The notes under the pieces: model-generated
Databases searched by the model: none
What the model saw: the letters and a program-made list of their open reading frames with translations, nothing else
What the model was told of the DNA's origin: nothing
Origin: a virus
Reading direction: 5' to 3' (one strand)
DNA length: 37,021 nt
Virus record (IMG/VR): IMGVR_UViG_3300025141_000310
Location: 1 to 37,021 of that record
Shown here: positions 1-6,414 of the stretch, one piece after another
How the letters are laid out: the number at the start of each line of letters is the position of its first letter
Numbering within the stretch: position 1 is the stretch's first letter
Position numbers and translations under genes: made by a program

Positions 1-13
1 CCGCGCCCGGTTT
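1..13. repeat. 13-bp direct terminal repeat, left copy (possible cos)
   Basis: CCGCGCCCGGTTT at the left end is identical to the last 13 bases of the window. It lies just upstream (in the minus-strand sense, across the junction) of the ParB-terminase operon, where lambda-like phages carry cos. A filled-in 5' overhang would give exactly such a duplicate. A short assembly overlap of a circular molecule is the alternative. Confidence 0.6.
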
Positions 14-93
14 CCTAGGCCAAATTTAATTAAAAAAGAACCTATCCCGAGAGGGGGGGGGTTTGCCCCTGTTTTTGTGGGGTCAATCGTCAT
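1..93 (-). CDS. Possible small ORF running off the left end, open across the circular junction
   Basis: ATG at 93 opens a frame (MTIDPTKTGANPPPLG...) with no stop before base 1. If the 13-bp terminal repeats are merged, the frame continues from 37008 and stops at 36910, with its TGA overlapping the ATG of the ParB-like gene. The full product would be 63 residues. The IDPTKTG stretch is simply the translation of a DNA element (CCCCACAAAAACAGGGG on the minus strand) that recurs elsewhere, so coding is doubtful. No ribosome-binding site is visible. The frame mainly serves as weak evidence that the ends belong together. A shorter version starting at 36978 is listed separately. Confidence 0.25.
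   Translation of the reverse strand, partial: MTIDPTKTGANPPPLGIGSFLIKFGLGNRAR
66..82 (-). promoter_or_regulatory. Conserved CCCC/GGGG dyad element, copy near the left end
   Basis: On the minus strand this reads CCCCACAAAAACAGGGG, a 4-bp stem with an A-rich loop. Perfect copies are at 9969-9985, 13210-13226 and 14441-14457, with variants at 12151-12166 and 15205-15221, each upstream of an accessory transcription unit. This copy lies upstream of the terminase operon if the genome is circular, suggesting a shared regulatory element for early accessory and late transcription. Function unknown. Confidence 0.5.
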
Positions 94-115
94 GGCGGTG
101 GGTGTTAAGCCATTG

Positions 116-132
116 AAACCGGTCACCGGTTT
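116..132. repeat. 17-bp perfect inverted repeat near the left end
   Basis: AAACCGGT-C-ACCGGTTT is a perfect 8-1-8 palindrome in the 228-bp non-coding left end. Its AAACCGG half resembles the terminal repeat sequence AAACCGGGCGCGG on the minus strand. It could be a terminase or regulator binding site beside cos. The rest of 94-228 shows nothing else I can interpret. Confidence 0.45.
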
Positions 133-228
133 GAGGCCGGTGCCGGCTGACAGCTCCCCAACATTTTTGAGCGCGATGAAGATCACGGCTTGAAAAGGAG
201 GTGCTGGCGCTGTCAAAGGGTTGTTTGC

Positions 229-681
229 TCATTGCTTTGGTCGGTTGCGTTTTCGTTTTGTGTTCAGCTTTGCGGTCGCCCTGAGCTGGGCAGCGCGATA
301 GATTGATCGTGTGGCGTGATTGCGCTGAGTTGTGCCGCGCTGTTTAAACTCGATACTGATGTCTGTAACGTACTTATTGACCTCCTGCTGGCTCACGCGC
401 AGCTCATCAGCTAAAGCCCTTATTGTGCGGCCGTCTAGCAGATCAGGGCGATAAACGTAGCATAAGGCAATGAAGCGGCGGTAACCTGTGCGAAGGTTGG
501 CGTGGCCGTGGAGCGTCTTAGGGGCCTTGGCATGGCGGTGGTCTGACAAGCAAAAGGTTATCAGCCAAGCCAGCGTGCTGGCAAACACCTCGGCGGCTAC
601 CTTGTCAGGGCACTCGGCCTGCGGCTCGATTGCGCCCCAATCAAAGTGTTCACTCTCAGGGGGTGGTGGCGGCTCATTCAT
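229..681 (-). CDS. Helix-turn-helix DNA-binding protein, candidate late regulator
   Basis: The 150-residue protein has an acidic, proline-rich N-terminus (MNEPPPPPESEHFDW). Residues about 65-115 hold a helix-turn-helix-like stretch (TIRALADELRVSQQEVNKYV) similar in pattern to sigma region 4 or ArpU/RinA-type late activators. The C-terminus is strongly basic (KLNTKRKRNRPKQ), fitting nucleic-acid binding. The gene is the last of the early operon and the last before the packaging genes if the genome is circular. That is the usual place for a late-transcription regulator such as lambda Q. The DNA-binding call rests on the sequence pattern; the late-regulator role is inferred from position only. 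No Shine-Dalgarno sequence precedes the ATG. Confidence 0.6.
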   Translation of the reverse strand: MNEPPPPPESEHFDWGAIEPQAECPDKVAAEVFASTLAWLITFCLSDHRHAKAPKTLHGHANLRTGYRRFIALCYVYRPDLLDGRTIRALADELRVSQQEVNKYVTDISIEFKQRGTTQRNHATRSIYRAAQLRATAKLNTKRKRNRPKQ

Positions 682-693
682 GCCAGCCGTGGC

Positions 694-885
694 CTAGTCT
701 AAAGTGCCCTTGAAATTGGCGGTCAATTCAATCCATGCTTGGAGGAGCCTTTCGTTTTTCTCCATTTGCTCGGCACGTTCCTCCTTGGTGGTGGATAGAT
801 CAAGCCGCATTTTTGCGAGTTTATCGTGCGCCTCTTTGTAGTCCCTCCATGCTAAATCAATGGCTGGCCGGGTGCGGGGTATCAT
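694..885 (-). CDS. Small predicted coiled-coil protein
   Basis: This 63-residue product begins MIPRTRPAIDLAWRDYKEAH. The start at 885 is chosen because its ATG overlaps the TGA of the upstream membrane-protein gene (ATGA), the usual translational-coupling arrangement in this phage. The body is charged and heptad-like (KLAKMRLDLSTTKEERAEQM), suggesting one alpha-helical coiled coil and no membrane segment. An in-frame upstream ATG would add nine residues inside the neighbouring gene and is less likely. It may work with the membrane protein before it. No family recognised. Confidence 0.6.
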   Translation of the reverse strand: MIPRTRPAIDLAWRDYKEAHDKLAKMRLDLSTTKEERAEQMEKNERLLQAWIELTANFKGTLD

Positions 886-1091
886 GCCGGGGCGCCTCCC
901 GGCCACGCCCACACTATGCCGCGATATAATGCCAGCGATACAAATATCGCCGTGCCTATAATGAAAGCAATAAAGGCGAGGAACAGGGCCCAGCCTATGA
1001 GCTTGGTTAGCATGGTGAACAAAAGCCCATGCTCGTCTTTCATTTCTTCCACGACTTCAGTGGTGGTGGGAGGTTTATTTTCTTCAGTCAC
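882..1091 (-). CDS. Small membrane protein
   Basis: The 69-residue protein has a hydrophilic N-terminus rich in Glu and Thr (about residues 1-25), followed by a long hydrophobic stretch (ALFLAFIAFIIGTAIFVSLA) that makes one long or two short membrane helices. The start is GTG at 1091, with AAGGA about 12 bases upstream inside the end of the preceding gene. The stop overlaps the next gene's start (ATGA), so the two are probably co-translated. An inner-membrane role such as superinfection exclusion is possible but unsupported. No family recognised. Confidence 0.6.
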   Translation of the reverse strand: MTEENKPPTTTEVVEEMKDEHGLLFTMLTKLIGWALFLAFIAFIIGTAIFVSLALYRGIVWAWPGGAPA

Positions 1092-1098
1092 TATTTTT

Positions 1099-1461
1099 TT
1101 ATTCCTTATATGGCATCCTTGGCCGGGTTTTTTCTCCTTGTTTGCGTCCGTTCAAAACATTTCGCGCCGTGTCAATGACTGCTTGGCGCTTGAGTTTTTG
1201 CCTCGCCAAAAGCTCGCGGCATTGTGCCAGCGCTTCGGTTTTGGTGGGTGGTATGGTTTCAATCTCTCGCACTGTTTTGCGAATCAATGCATTGACCGCC
1301 TCGATTCTATCCTCGGCTTGTACGCATTCGTCGCAAAAGAATCGGGCCGTGAAGTCCCCAAGGCCCTCGATTTGCTCGGTGCGGTCGTGGCACAAGCCGC
1401 AATGCTCGCAACTGGCGGCGGTGGTGTCCTTGAGTTTGTAAAATGTCAGGTTTGTGGCCAT
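1099..1461 (-). CDS. Small zinc-binding protein with a helical C-terminus
   Basis: The 120-residue protein carries two cysteine pairs, CEHCGLC near residue 18 and CDEC near residue 43, spaced as in a treble-clef or DksA/TraR-like zinc site. A long basic, helical segment follows (residues about 48-120, including ELLARQKLKRQAVI). Such small zinc proteins in phage early operons often bind DNA or RNA polymerase. That is family-level expectation, not shown here. The start ATG lies 16 bp inside the end of the upstream winged-helix gene, so the two genes overlap. Confidence 0.6.
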   Translation of the reverse strand: MATNLTFYKLKDTTAASCEHCGLCHDRTEQIEGLGDFTARFFCDECVQAEDRIEAVNALIRKTVREIETIPPTKTEALAQCRELLARQKLKRQAVIDTARNVLNGRKQGEKTRPRMPYKE

Positions 1462-1850
1462 GAGAATTCAGTGGTTACATAAACGCCGGCCGAATTGCCG
1501 CTTGGGGTTGGCCGCTTGCCGTGTTTGAAAATCAGGCCCTCTTTTTTTAGCTCCGTAAATCGCCCGCTAACGGCGTTTGGTGTCGTGCCTAGTAGTTCGG
1601 CTGCCTCGTGGACCGTTAAGCCCGTCAGGCCCGCTTTCTGGATCAATGCGAGCACGTGGCGCCGCCTATGCGATAGGCTGGGTAATAGGGTTTGAAAGGC
1701 GGCCACGCTTTCGGCGTTTCCTCGGTGCCTGTTTTTGCAAATGTCGGTTTGTTGGCGGTCGTCACATTCAAAGCAAATTCGTGAGCCGTCTGGGAGCGTT
1801 TCCCAAACATGGCCGCCGGCGCTTTTGCAAATGTCGGTTTGGTGCGTCAT
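1446..1850 (-). CDS. Winged-helix protein with N-terminal cysteine motifs
   Basis: Residues about 60-134 of this 134-residue protein look like a winged helix-turn-helix: a helix (RRRHVLALIQKAGLTG), a recognition segment (TVHEAAELLGTTPNAVSGRF) and a wing (KHGKRPTPSGNSAGVYV). The N-terminal half has four cysteines (QTDICK, ICFEC, TDICK) that could bind zinc. The phrase QTDICK occurs twice, and the DNA behind it (GCAAATGTCGGTTTG) is an exact 15-bp repeat at 1737-1751 and 1827-1841, so the N-terminus may have arisen by internal duplication. It lies downstream of the replication gene and is a plausible regulator or replication accessory. Confidence 0.6.
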   Translation of the reverse strand: MTHQTDICKSAGGHVWETLPDGSRICFECDDRQQTDICKNRHRGNAESVAAFQTLLPSLSHRRRHVLALIQKAGLTGLTVHEAAELLGTTPNAVSGRFTELKKEGLIFKHGKRPTPSGNSAGVYVTTEFSWPQT

Positions 1851-2057
1851 TTAATTCTTGATAATCATTTGCTCGTGCTCGGCGGTTGCCTCATCGTGCA
1901 ATTCGTCTGGCGATTTGGGCGAGCCATCAGCGTGCGGAAATAAAACGGTTTTCCAAACACTCACCTCTGTGTTATCTAGTCTAAATTCTACCTCGTAGCT
2001 CCCCGGCACGATTGTTTGGCCTAAATCATCACCGTTGGCGTCGCATTTGTTTTTCAT
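1851..2057 (-). CDS. Hypothetical acidic protein
   Basis: The 68-residue product starts MKNKCDANGDDLGQTIVPGS. The ATG at 2057 overlaps the TGA of the upstream replication gene (ATGA). The middle looks like a beta strand pair (YEVEFRLDNTEVSVWKTVLF) and the end is acidic and helical (ELHDEATAEHEQMIIKN). No membrane segment, metal site or known family is visible. It belongs to the replication and recombination operon by position and coupling. Confidence 0.55.
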   Translation of the reverse strand: MKNKCDANGDDLGQTIVPGSYEVEFRLDNTEVSVWKTVLFPHADGSPKSPDELHDEATAEHEQMIIKN

Positions 2058-2818
2058 AGATTTGCTGTCTGCCTTTGTAGGTCTTTGATAATTGTCTCGG
2101 TGCTGTTGTTGCCTTGCGGCATTTGAAGCCGGCCATCTGCGTTGACTCCCCACTCGGCGGGGTCATCATCATAGCGCCCCTGCCTGAACCATGTGCCGGG
2201 GTGGGGGATAAATCTTTTTTCAACTTTGGCGGTAGCCTTTGCAAATGCCTTGACCGCCTCGTGTAATTCTTCAAAGCCCTTGGCATCAATGGCGGCCCTG
2301 ATTGGTTTCTCGGCGTCCTTGCGTCCTACCTTGCGAGGGTATGATTCATAAATCACACACCACCGCGACGCGGTGTTTGTTTTCTTTTCTATTCCATTCC
2401 CTTCTATTCTATTCGCCGCCGCTAATCTCCCAACGTCCGCCAACGTGTCGGCAGATTCTCCCAACGTGTCGGCAGATTCTCCCGGCGCCGGCTTGGCCAT
2501 GAGCCAGCCCGCTTTGCAAAGGTGCGGCAATGCTGCCTTGAAAATTCGCTCTGGTGCCCGTGTCTTGACTGCCATTTCCGCGGGCCCATAGGGGCGCCCG
2601 TCGCTAGAGGCTAACGTGCCGCGGATCGCGCACCGGCTGGCCAGTTGCACCATCAGAATCCACGCCGCGAAAATTTCGGGGCCGCCCTTGTGTTGCATCA
2701 ATGTGGCATAGGCAACCGAATCATGACTGTTCGGGATTGGCACCCAGCCCAACACCTTGAGCTTGCGGCTCGATGCGTTTTCAAATAGGGTGGCCCAATC
2801 TTTCACCACGTAGGTCAT
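2054..2818 (-). CDS. Replication initiation / replisome organiser-like protein
   Basis: The 254-residue protein resembles phage replisome organisers (lambda O or DnaD-like N-terminal winged helix plus a C-terminal helicase-loading part). The N-terminus (VLGWVPIPNSHDSVAYATLM) and the helical block after it fit a winged helix. The linker contains a repeated ESADTL segment. The C-terminal part has the signature IYESYPRKVGRKDAEKPIRA followed by FIPHPGTWFRQGRYDDD, which is common at the end of such proteins. It lies between the nuclease gene, overlapping its TGA by ATGA, and a small protein. Family assignment is from pattern recall, not a search. Confidence 0.65.
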   Translation of the reverse strand: MTYVVKDWATLFENASSRKLKVLGWVPIPNSHDSVAYATLMQHKGGPEIFAAWILMVQLASRCAIRGTLASSDGRPYGPAEMAVKTRAPERIFKAALPHLCKAGWLMAKPAPGESADTLGESADTLADVGRLAAANRIEGNGIEKKTNTASRWCVIYESYPRKVGRKDAEKPIRAAIDAKGFEELHEAVKAFAKATAKVEKRFIPHPGTWFRQGRYDDDPAEWGVNADGRLQMPQGNNSTETIIKDLQRQTANL

Positions 2819-3912
2819 TTTGCTTTTGCAATGCTGGCGGCTTTCTGTGATTTCTTGACAACGCCGTGCAATAGGCTTTCGAGTTCGGTTTCCAATGCTT
2901 TGCCCTTGAGCCCGCTCGCGGTCTTGAGTAAATCTTTCAGCTTTCCTTTCGGCACATCGCAGATTTGAACAAATTCATGCGGCAAAATGCTGTGCCGTTC
3001 GTTCATCCTGTTGAATAGTTTTTGAGGGTTCGCAATCTCTGAAACCTTGGCGCCGGCCCGGAGCATAAAGCCGGGCACCGCGTCCGGGTCGGCTGCCATG
3101 ACTTCCTTGGCCTTGGATCGAATGGCCTTGATAATTTTCTCGGCGGTGGCGCACGTGTCCAGCAATTCAGGCAACCGCTCCAGCGGGATCACCGCGGCAT
3201 CAACCTCGGTCAGTGACTCGGTGAGGGCTGCCGCTTCAGGGCAATCGGCTTTTGCTTTGCAATACAGGCATTGTTTCGGACCGGGGCGCCGGGGGGCGCC
3301 GGGGGTGTAGGCCCCATTGAGAATTTTTTCCAGCTCGGCGCGGGCGGCGGTCAGGTCGGCGGCATGGTATCTGACCACGCTCAACTCTGGCCGAATTCGT
3401 GGCTGAATTATGGCCGCCGTGATTTCGTTCACGCTTTCGTAATTCTCGGCCACCAGTACGGCAAGGCACCGCATTTGCAAATTGTGGGTGGCGTCGATCG
3501 GATCGAGGTAGCCAAACTTGAAATCGTAAATCAAGGCCCGCTTCCCATCCACCACCAGACCATCAAATTGACCGCTGACCGTGCCCCCAAGGCCGCGCAA
3601 GCGTTTCTCACGCTGGTGGTTTATCTCGACCCCGGCCAGTGTGGGCGCCATGTGGTAAAAATCATTTATCAATTCATCTCGTAATTCTGCGGCCTTCACG
3701 GCCAGCTTGATTTCTTCATCATCGTCAAGGGCGTCAATATTGCCGACTTCAAGCGCGGCATGGATTCGGGTGCCGGCCTCGGCCAATGGATTGGTCTGCC
3801 GGGGCTTTCCTTTTTCGGCGTCATGGCTGCCGGGGCATAGGGCCACTTTCGGCACGCCGCTTGCCGATACGTTGCCGGCTCTCGGATCAATCAATGTTGT
3901 TTCTTCTTTCAT
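2815..3912 (-). CDS. DUF2800 / Cas4-like PD-(D/E)XK nuclease
   Basis: This 365-residue protein matches the phage DUF2800 exonuclease type. Near the N-terminus is ALCPGSH, whose Cys is usually the first ligand of a 4Fe-4S cluster. The nuclease core is visible as SGQFDGL about 20 residues before IYDFKFGY, giving the acidic residues and Lys of the PD-(D/E)XK motif. Further on, CLYCKAKADCP supplies the remaining cluster cysteines. It probably makes 3' single strands for the RecT-like protein encoded just upstream, as in Red/RecET pairs. The ATG at 3912 has no Shine-Dalgarno sequence. The C-terminal third is helical and Lys-rich. Confidence 0.8.
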   Translation of the reverse strand: MKEETTLIDPRAGNVSASGVPKVALCPGSHDAEKGKPRQTNPLAEAGTRIHAALEVGNIDALDDDEEIKLAVKAAELRDELINDFYHMAPTLAGVEINHQREKRLRGLGGTVSGQFDGLVVDGKRALIYDFKFGYLDPIDATHNLQMRCLAVLVAENYESVNEITAAIIQPRIRPELSVVRYHAADLTAARAELEKILNGAYTPGAPRRPGPKQCLYCKAKADCPEAAALTESLTEVDAAVIPLERLPELLDTCATAEKIIKAIRSKAKEVMAADPDAVPGFMLRAGAKVSEIANPQKLFNRMNERHSILPHEFVQICDVPKGKLKDLLKTASGLKGKALETELESLLHGVVKKSQKAASIAKAK

Positions 3913-3930
3913 CGTTTTTTTAATTAATTA

Positions 3931-3972
3931 GCGCCGGCGGGGGGTATACGTTGATGAGACTCCCGCCGGCGC
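3931..3972. promoter_or_regulatory. Perfect 11-bp inverted repeat between recT and the nuclease gene
   Basis: GCGCCGGCGGG (3931-3941) and CCCGCCGGCGC (3962-3972) are perfect inverted arms with a 20-base loop. A second palindrome, CCTTGCGCAAGG, is at 3990-4001. The 93-bp gap 3913-4005 is thus highly structured. On the minus strand no T-run follows, so an intrinsic terminator is unlikely. An mRNA hairpin that partly blocks transcription or sets the nuclease-to-RecT ratio is possible. Confidence 0.5.
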
Positions 3973-4005
3973 CGGGGTCACGACAACCCCCTTGCGCAAG
4001 GTCTT

Positions 4006-4659
4006 TTAATCATTTGCGGCCACTGGTTCGCTTTCTTTATTTTCCATCTCGGCGCCGGGAGGTGCGTCATCACCGAACAGCTCCAGCTTTTTGCCGGGCT
4101 CGATTTCACCCATGACAGGCGCGGGCGTGGCGTCATCTTCTTCAATGGTTTCTGACTCAAACGTATCATCAGCATAACCGGCAAAGCCAAAGGCCACGCG
4201 CACGCATTGGCTGAGTGCCTTGTGCCTTAACATTCGAAAAGGGTATTGCCGCCATGGTTCTGAATTGCGTTTGCATTCATCATAAAATTCCGTAATGACC
4301 ACGGGATTCTCCCGCCCCTTCACCCAAATTGTGCACGCACAAGAAAACGGGTTTTTGTTATCGTCAACCTGATAGGCAAAGCTCACGCCGTTCATTTTGG
4401 GGTGCTGGTTCATTATCTTGATCCAGCCGTCAATTGAGATGACGGGCACAATGCCCCCGGCTTTGGCCGGGAATGCATAGATTTCTTTCTGTAGCGGGTT
4501 GAGTTTGTGCTCGTTGGCCACCACGACCAGCGTCATCATTTCTTCATCATTGGCCCCCTTGAAAACTGTATTTTTCAGGGTCGCGTGGAGCTTCGCCGGC
4601 TCAAGGTTCATGCGTTCGGCCATCACGGCCAAGGCGCTGTCTTTTTTTCCAGTATCCAT
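4006..4659 (-). CDS. bet: RecT/Bet family single-strand annealing protein
   Basis: The 217-residue protein follows the Bet/RecT pattern: LEPAKLHATLKNTVFKGA near the start, then MMTLVVVANEHKLNPLQKEI and PVISIDGWIKIMNQHPKMNG, and later PWRQYPFRMLRHKALSQCVR followed by FGFAGYADD. These are the conserved blocks of phage Red-beta-type annealing proteins, which pair complementary single strands during recombination. The C-terminal about 45 residues are acidic and variable, as is usual. Gene order with the DUF2800 nuclease downstream supports a two-component recombination system. The start ATG follows an A-rich leader with no Shine-Dalgarno sequence. Confidence 0.85.
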   Translation of the reverse strand: MDTGKKDSALAVMAERMNLEPAKLHATLKNTVFKGANDEEMMTLVVVANEHKLNPLQKEIYAFPAKAGGIVPVISIDGWIKIMNQHPKMNGVSFAYQVDDNKNPFSCACTIWVKGRENPVVITEFYDECKRNSEPWRQYPFRMLRHKALSQCVRVAFGFAGYADDTFESETIEEDDATPAPVMGEIEPGKKLELFGDDAPPGAEMENKESEPVAAND

Positions 4660-4824
4660 TTATTTTTTTGGTTTTGTGTTTCGGGTTTGGGTTTTGCTTC
4701 TTTTCAAGTCTTTGGTGGTTTTCATGAGGTTCATGCGTTGTTCGCTCAGGATGGAAGTCAAACACGGCTCGCAAACGTAGCTCGCGGGCGCCGGCCGATC
4801 AGCGCACAATATACAGCAATCCAT
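4660..4824 (-). CDS. Small zinc-finger protein
   Basis: The 54-residue protein (MDCCILCADRPAPASYVCEP...) has two Cys pairs, CILC and CEPC, about 14 residues apart, as in a short zinc finger. The C-terminal half is basic (MKTTKDLKRSKTQTRNTKP). A longer frame of 126 residues exists upstream but overlaps the excisionase-like gene out of frame and has a serine/arginine-rich, unlikely composition. The ATG at 4824 lies 7 bp after the excisionase-like stop. No specific function is assigned; it may bind nucleic acid. Confidence 0.55.
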   Translation of the reverse strand: MDCCILCADRPAPASYVCEPCLTSILSEQRMNLMKTTKDLKRSKTQTRNTKPKK

Positions 4825-4831
4825 ATCTTGT

Positions 4832-5062
4832 TCAATTCTTTGCACTGGATAAAAACTCGTTAATGCTTTCGAGGGTAATGCGTGAGCAATGCGGGCCGAG
4901 CTTGATCGTTTGCAGTTTGCCATCGGCACAAAGTCTGCTGACGAAAGACGGGTGACAGTCGAGGATTTTAGCGGCCGTCGTGCGCTTGACGACTTGCGCC
5001 GACTCGACCTTGGCGGCGAGGTGGTCAATGATGTTTGCATCAGTATTTTTTTCGGGGTCCAT
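4832..5062 (-). CDS. xis: Excisionase / AlpA-like helix-turn-helix protein
   Basis: The 76-residue protein has the pattern of a MerR-like helix-turn-helix (excisionase/AlpA family): helix RTTAAKILDCHPSFVSRL, then wing CADGKLQTIKLGPHCSRI, and a final helix ESINEFLSSAKN. The start ATG at 5062 (MDPEKNTD) is chosen because the longer frame upstream runs into low-complexity repeat translation. Such proteins bend attachment-site DNA and direct the integrase towards excision, or act as small transcription regulators. Being first in the early operon and on the other side of the repeat array from the integrase suits either role. Confidence 0.65.
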   Translation of the reverse strand: MDPEKNTDANIIDHLAAKVESAQVVKRTTAAKILDCHPSFVSRLCADGKLQTIKLGPHCSRITLESINEFLSSAKN

Positions 5063-5134
5063 TCTTTTGGCGGTTTGGATATTATGACGGGTTGCGAATC
5101 TGGGCGAGAGGTTTTTGCCCCTATGCAATTGACA

Positions 5135-5163
5135 CGGTTTACACCGGGTTATCCCCAATAACC
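5135..5163. promoter_or_regulatory. Two adjacent dyads upstream of the early operon (possible operator)
   Basis: CGGTTTACACCG (5135-5146, 4-bp arms) is followed directly by GGTTATCCCCAATAACC (5147-5163, perfect 6-bp arms around 5 bases). They lie 70-100 bp upstream of the excisionase-like start, where a regulator of the early operon would bind. A plus-strand TTGACA at 5130-5135 has no convincing -10. A 9-base C run follows at 5162-5170. Confidence 0.4.
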
Positions 5164-5187
5164 CCCCCCCAGAATTGTCACGGCCCG

Positions 5188-6414
5188 CCCGCTTCTGAAA
5201 AAAAGAAAAAACAGAGGCTTTTGACCTCTCAAAAAAAAGGCCACCGGTTTGCTTCCAAAAAAAGAAAAAACAGAGGGTTTTGACCTCTCGAAAAAACAGA
5301 GGTCGTTTTGCTTCGAAAAAACAAAAAAACAGAGGCTTTTGACCTCTCAAAAAAACGGAGGCCGTTTTGCTTCCAAAAAACAAAAAAACAGAGGCTTTTG
5401 GCCCCTCGAAAAAACAGAGGTCGTTTTGCTTCGAAAAAACAAAAAAACAGAGGCTTTTGGCCCCTCGAAAAAACAGAGGTCGTTTTGCTTCGAAAAAACA
5501 AAAAAACAGAGGCTTTTGGCCCCTCGAAAAAACAGAGGTCGTTTTGCTTCGAAAAAACAAAAAAACAGAGGCTTTTGGCCTCTCAAAAAAACGGAGGTCA
5601 TTTTGCTTCCAAAAAACAAAAAAACAGAGGCAAAAACCCCCTCGAAAAAAAGGCCACCGGTTTGCTTCGAAAAAACAAAAAAACAGAGGCAAATCAGTGC
5701 CCGAAAAAAAGGCCGGCGTTTTGCTTCGAAAAAACAAAAAAACAGAGGCTTTTGGCCCCTCAAAAAAAAGGCCGGCGGATTTAGTCCAAAAAATGCCCAA
5801 AACACCGGAAAACCCCTGTTTTTGGGGGGTTTTGGGGGGTTTTGGGGGGTTTCAGGGGGTAAAATTGCAAATGTGTTTGCCTCAAAATAAAGCATTTTCA
5901 GAGGCAAAAACCCCCTCGAAAAAAAGGCCACCGGTTTGCTTCCAAAAAAAGAAAAAACAGAGGCTTTTGACCCCTCGAAAAAAAGGCCGGCATTTTGCTT
6001 CTGAAAAAAGAAAAAACAGAAGCAAATCAGTGCCCGAAAAAACGGAGGCCGTTTTGCTTCCAAAAAACAAAAAAACAGAGGCAAATCAGTGTCCAAAAAA
6101 ACAGAGGTCATTTTGCTTCTGAAAAACAAAAAAACGGAGGCAAATCAGTGTCCAAAAAAACGGAGGTCATTTTGCTTCGAAAAAAAGAAAAAACAGAGGC
6201 AAATCAGTGTCCAAAAAAACGGAGGCCGTTTTGCTTCCAAAAAACAAAAAAACAGAGGGTTTTGACCCCTCAAAAAAACGGAGGCCGTTTTGCTTCCAAA
6301 AAAAGAAAAAACAGAGGCAAATCAGTGCTCAAAAAAACAGAGGCCGTTTTGCTTCCAAAAAAAGAAAAAACAGAGGCTTTTGACCTCTCAAAAAAACAGA
6401 GGCCGTTTTGCTTA
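5188..6414. repeat. 59-bp tandem repeat array (about 19 units, two blocks)
   Basis: The anchor TTTGCTTC recurs every 59 bp, ten times in 5188-5780 and nine times in about 5895-6414, with a non-repeat insert between. Each unit contains two A-rich half units ending in AACAGAGG. Units are mosaics of alternative modules, for example CTTTTGGCCCCTCG, CAAATCAGTGTCCA or CAAAAACCCCCTCG at one position. On the minus strand many units read as a short hairpin (AGAGG/CCTCT around TCAAAAG) followed by TGTTTTTTTGTTTTTT, resembling a series of intrinsic terminators between int and xis. The last unit abuts the integrase stop codon. Because 59 is not a multiple of 3, long frames are open in several phases; I do not regard them as genes. 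Confidence 0.9.
5824..5859 (+). other. G-quadruplex-forming sequence inside the repeat array
   Basis: Four G-tracts of 6, 6, 6 and 5 bases at 5824-5829, 5834-5839, 5844-5849 and 5855-5859 are separated by TTTT, TTTT and TTTCA. This is a textbook intramolecular G-quadruplex pattern, similar to TTTTGGGG telomere repeats. It lies in the insert (about 5780-5895) that splits the 59-bp array. A CCCC-TGTTTTT-GGGG hairpin overlaps its left edge. Confidence 0.8.

Noticed and set aside
175-230. Plus-strand AAAAGGAGGTG at 193-203 as a ribosome-binding site or 16S rRNA end
   Set aside because: No suitable plus-strand start or ORF follows at normal distance, and the neighbouring sequence does not match a 16S 3' end.
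5063-5800. Long N-terminal extension of the excisionase-like gene
   Set aside because: It is low-complexity translation of the repeat array; ATG 5062 gives a normal-sized protein.
5188-6414. CRISPR array
   Set aside because: The whole 59-bp unit repeats, including the parts that would be spacers, and no cas genes are present.
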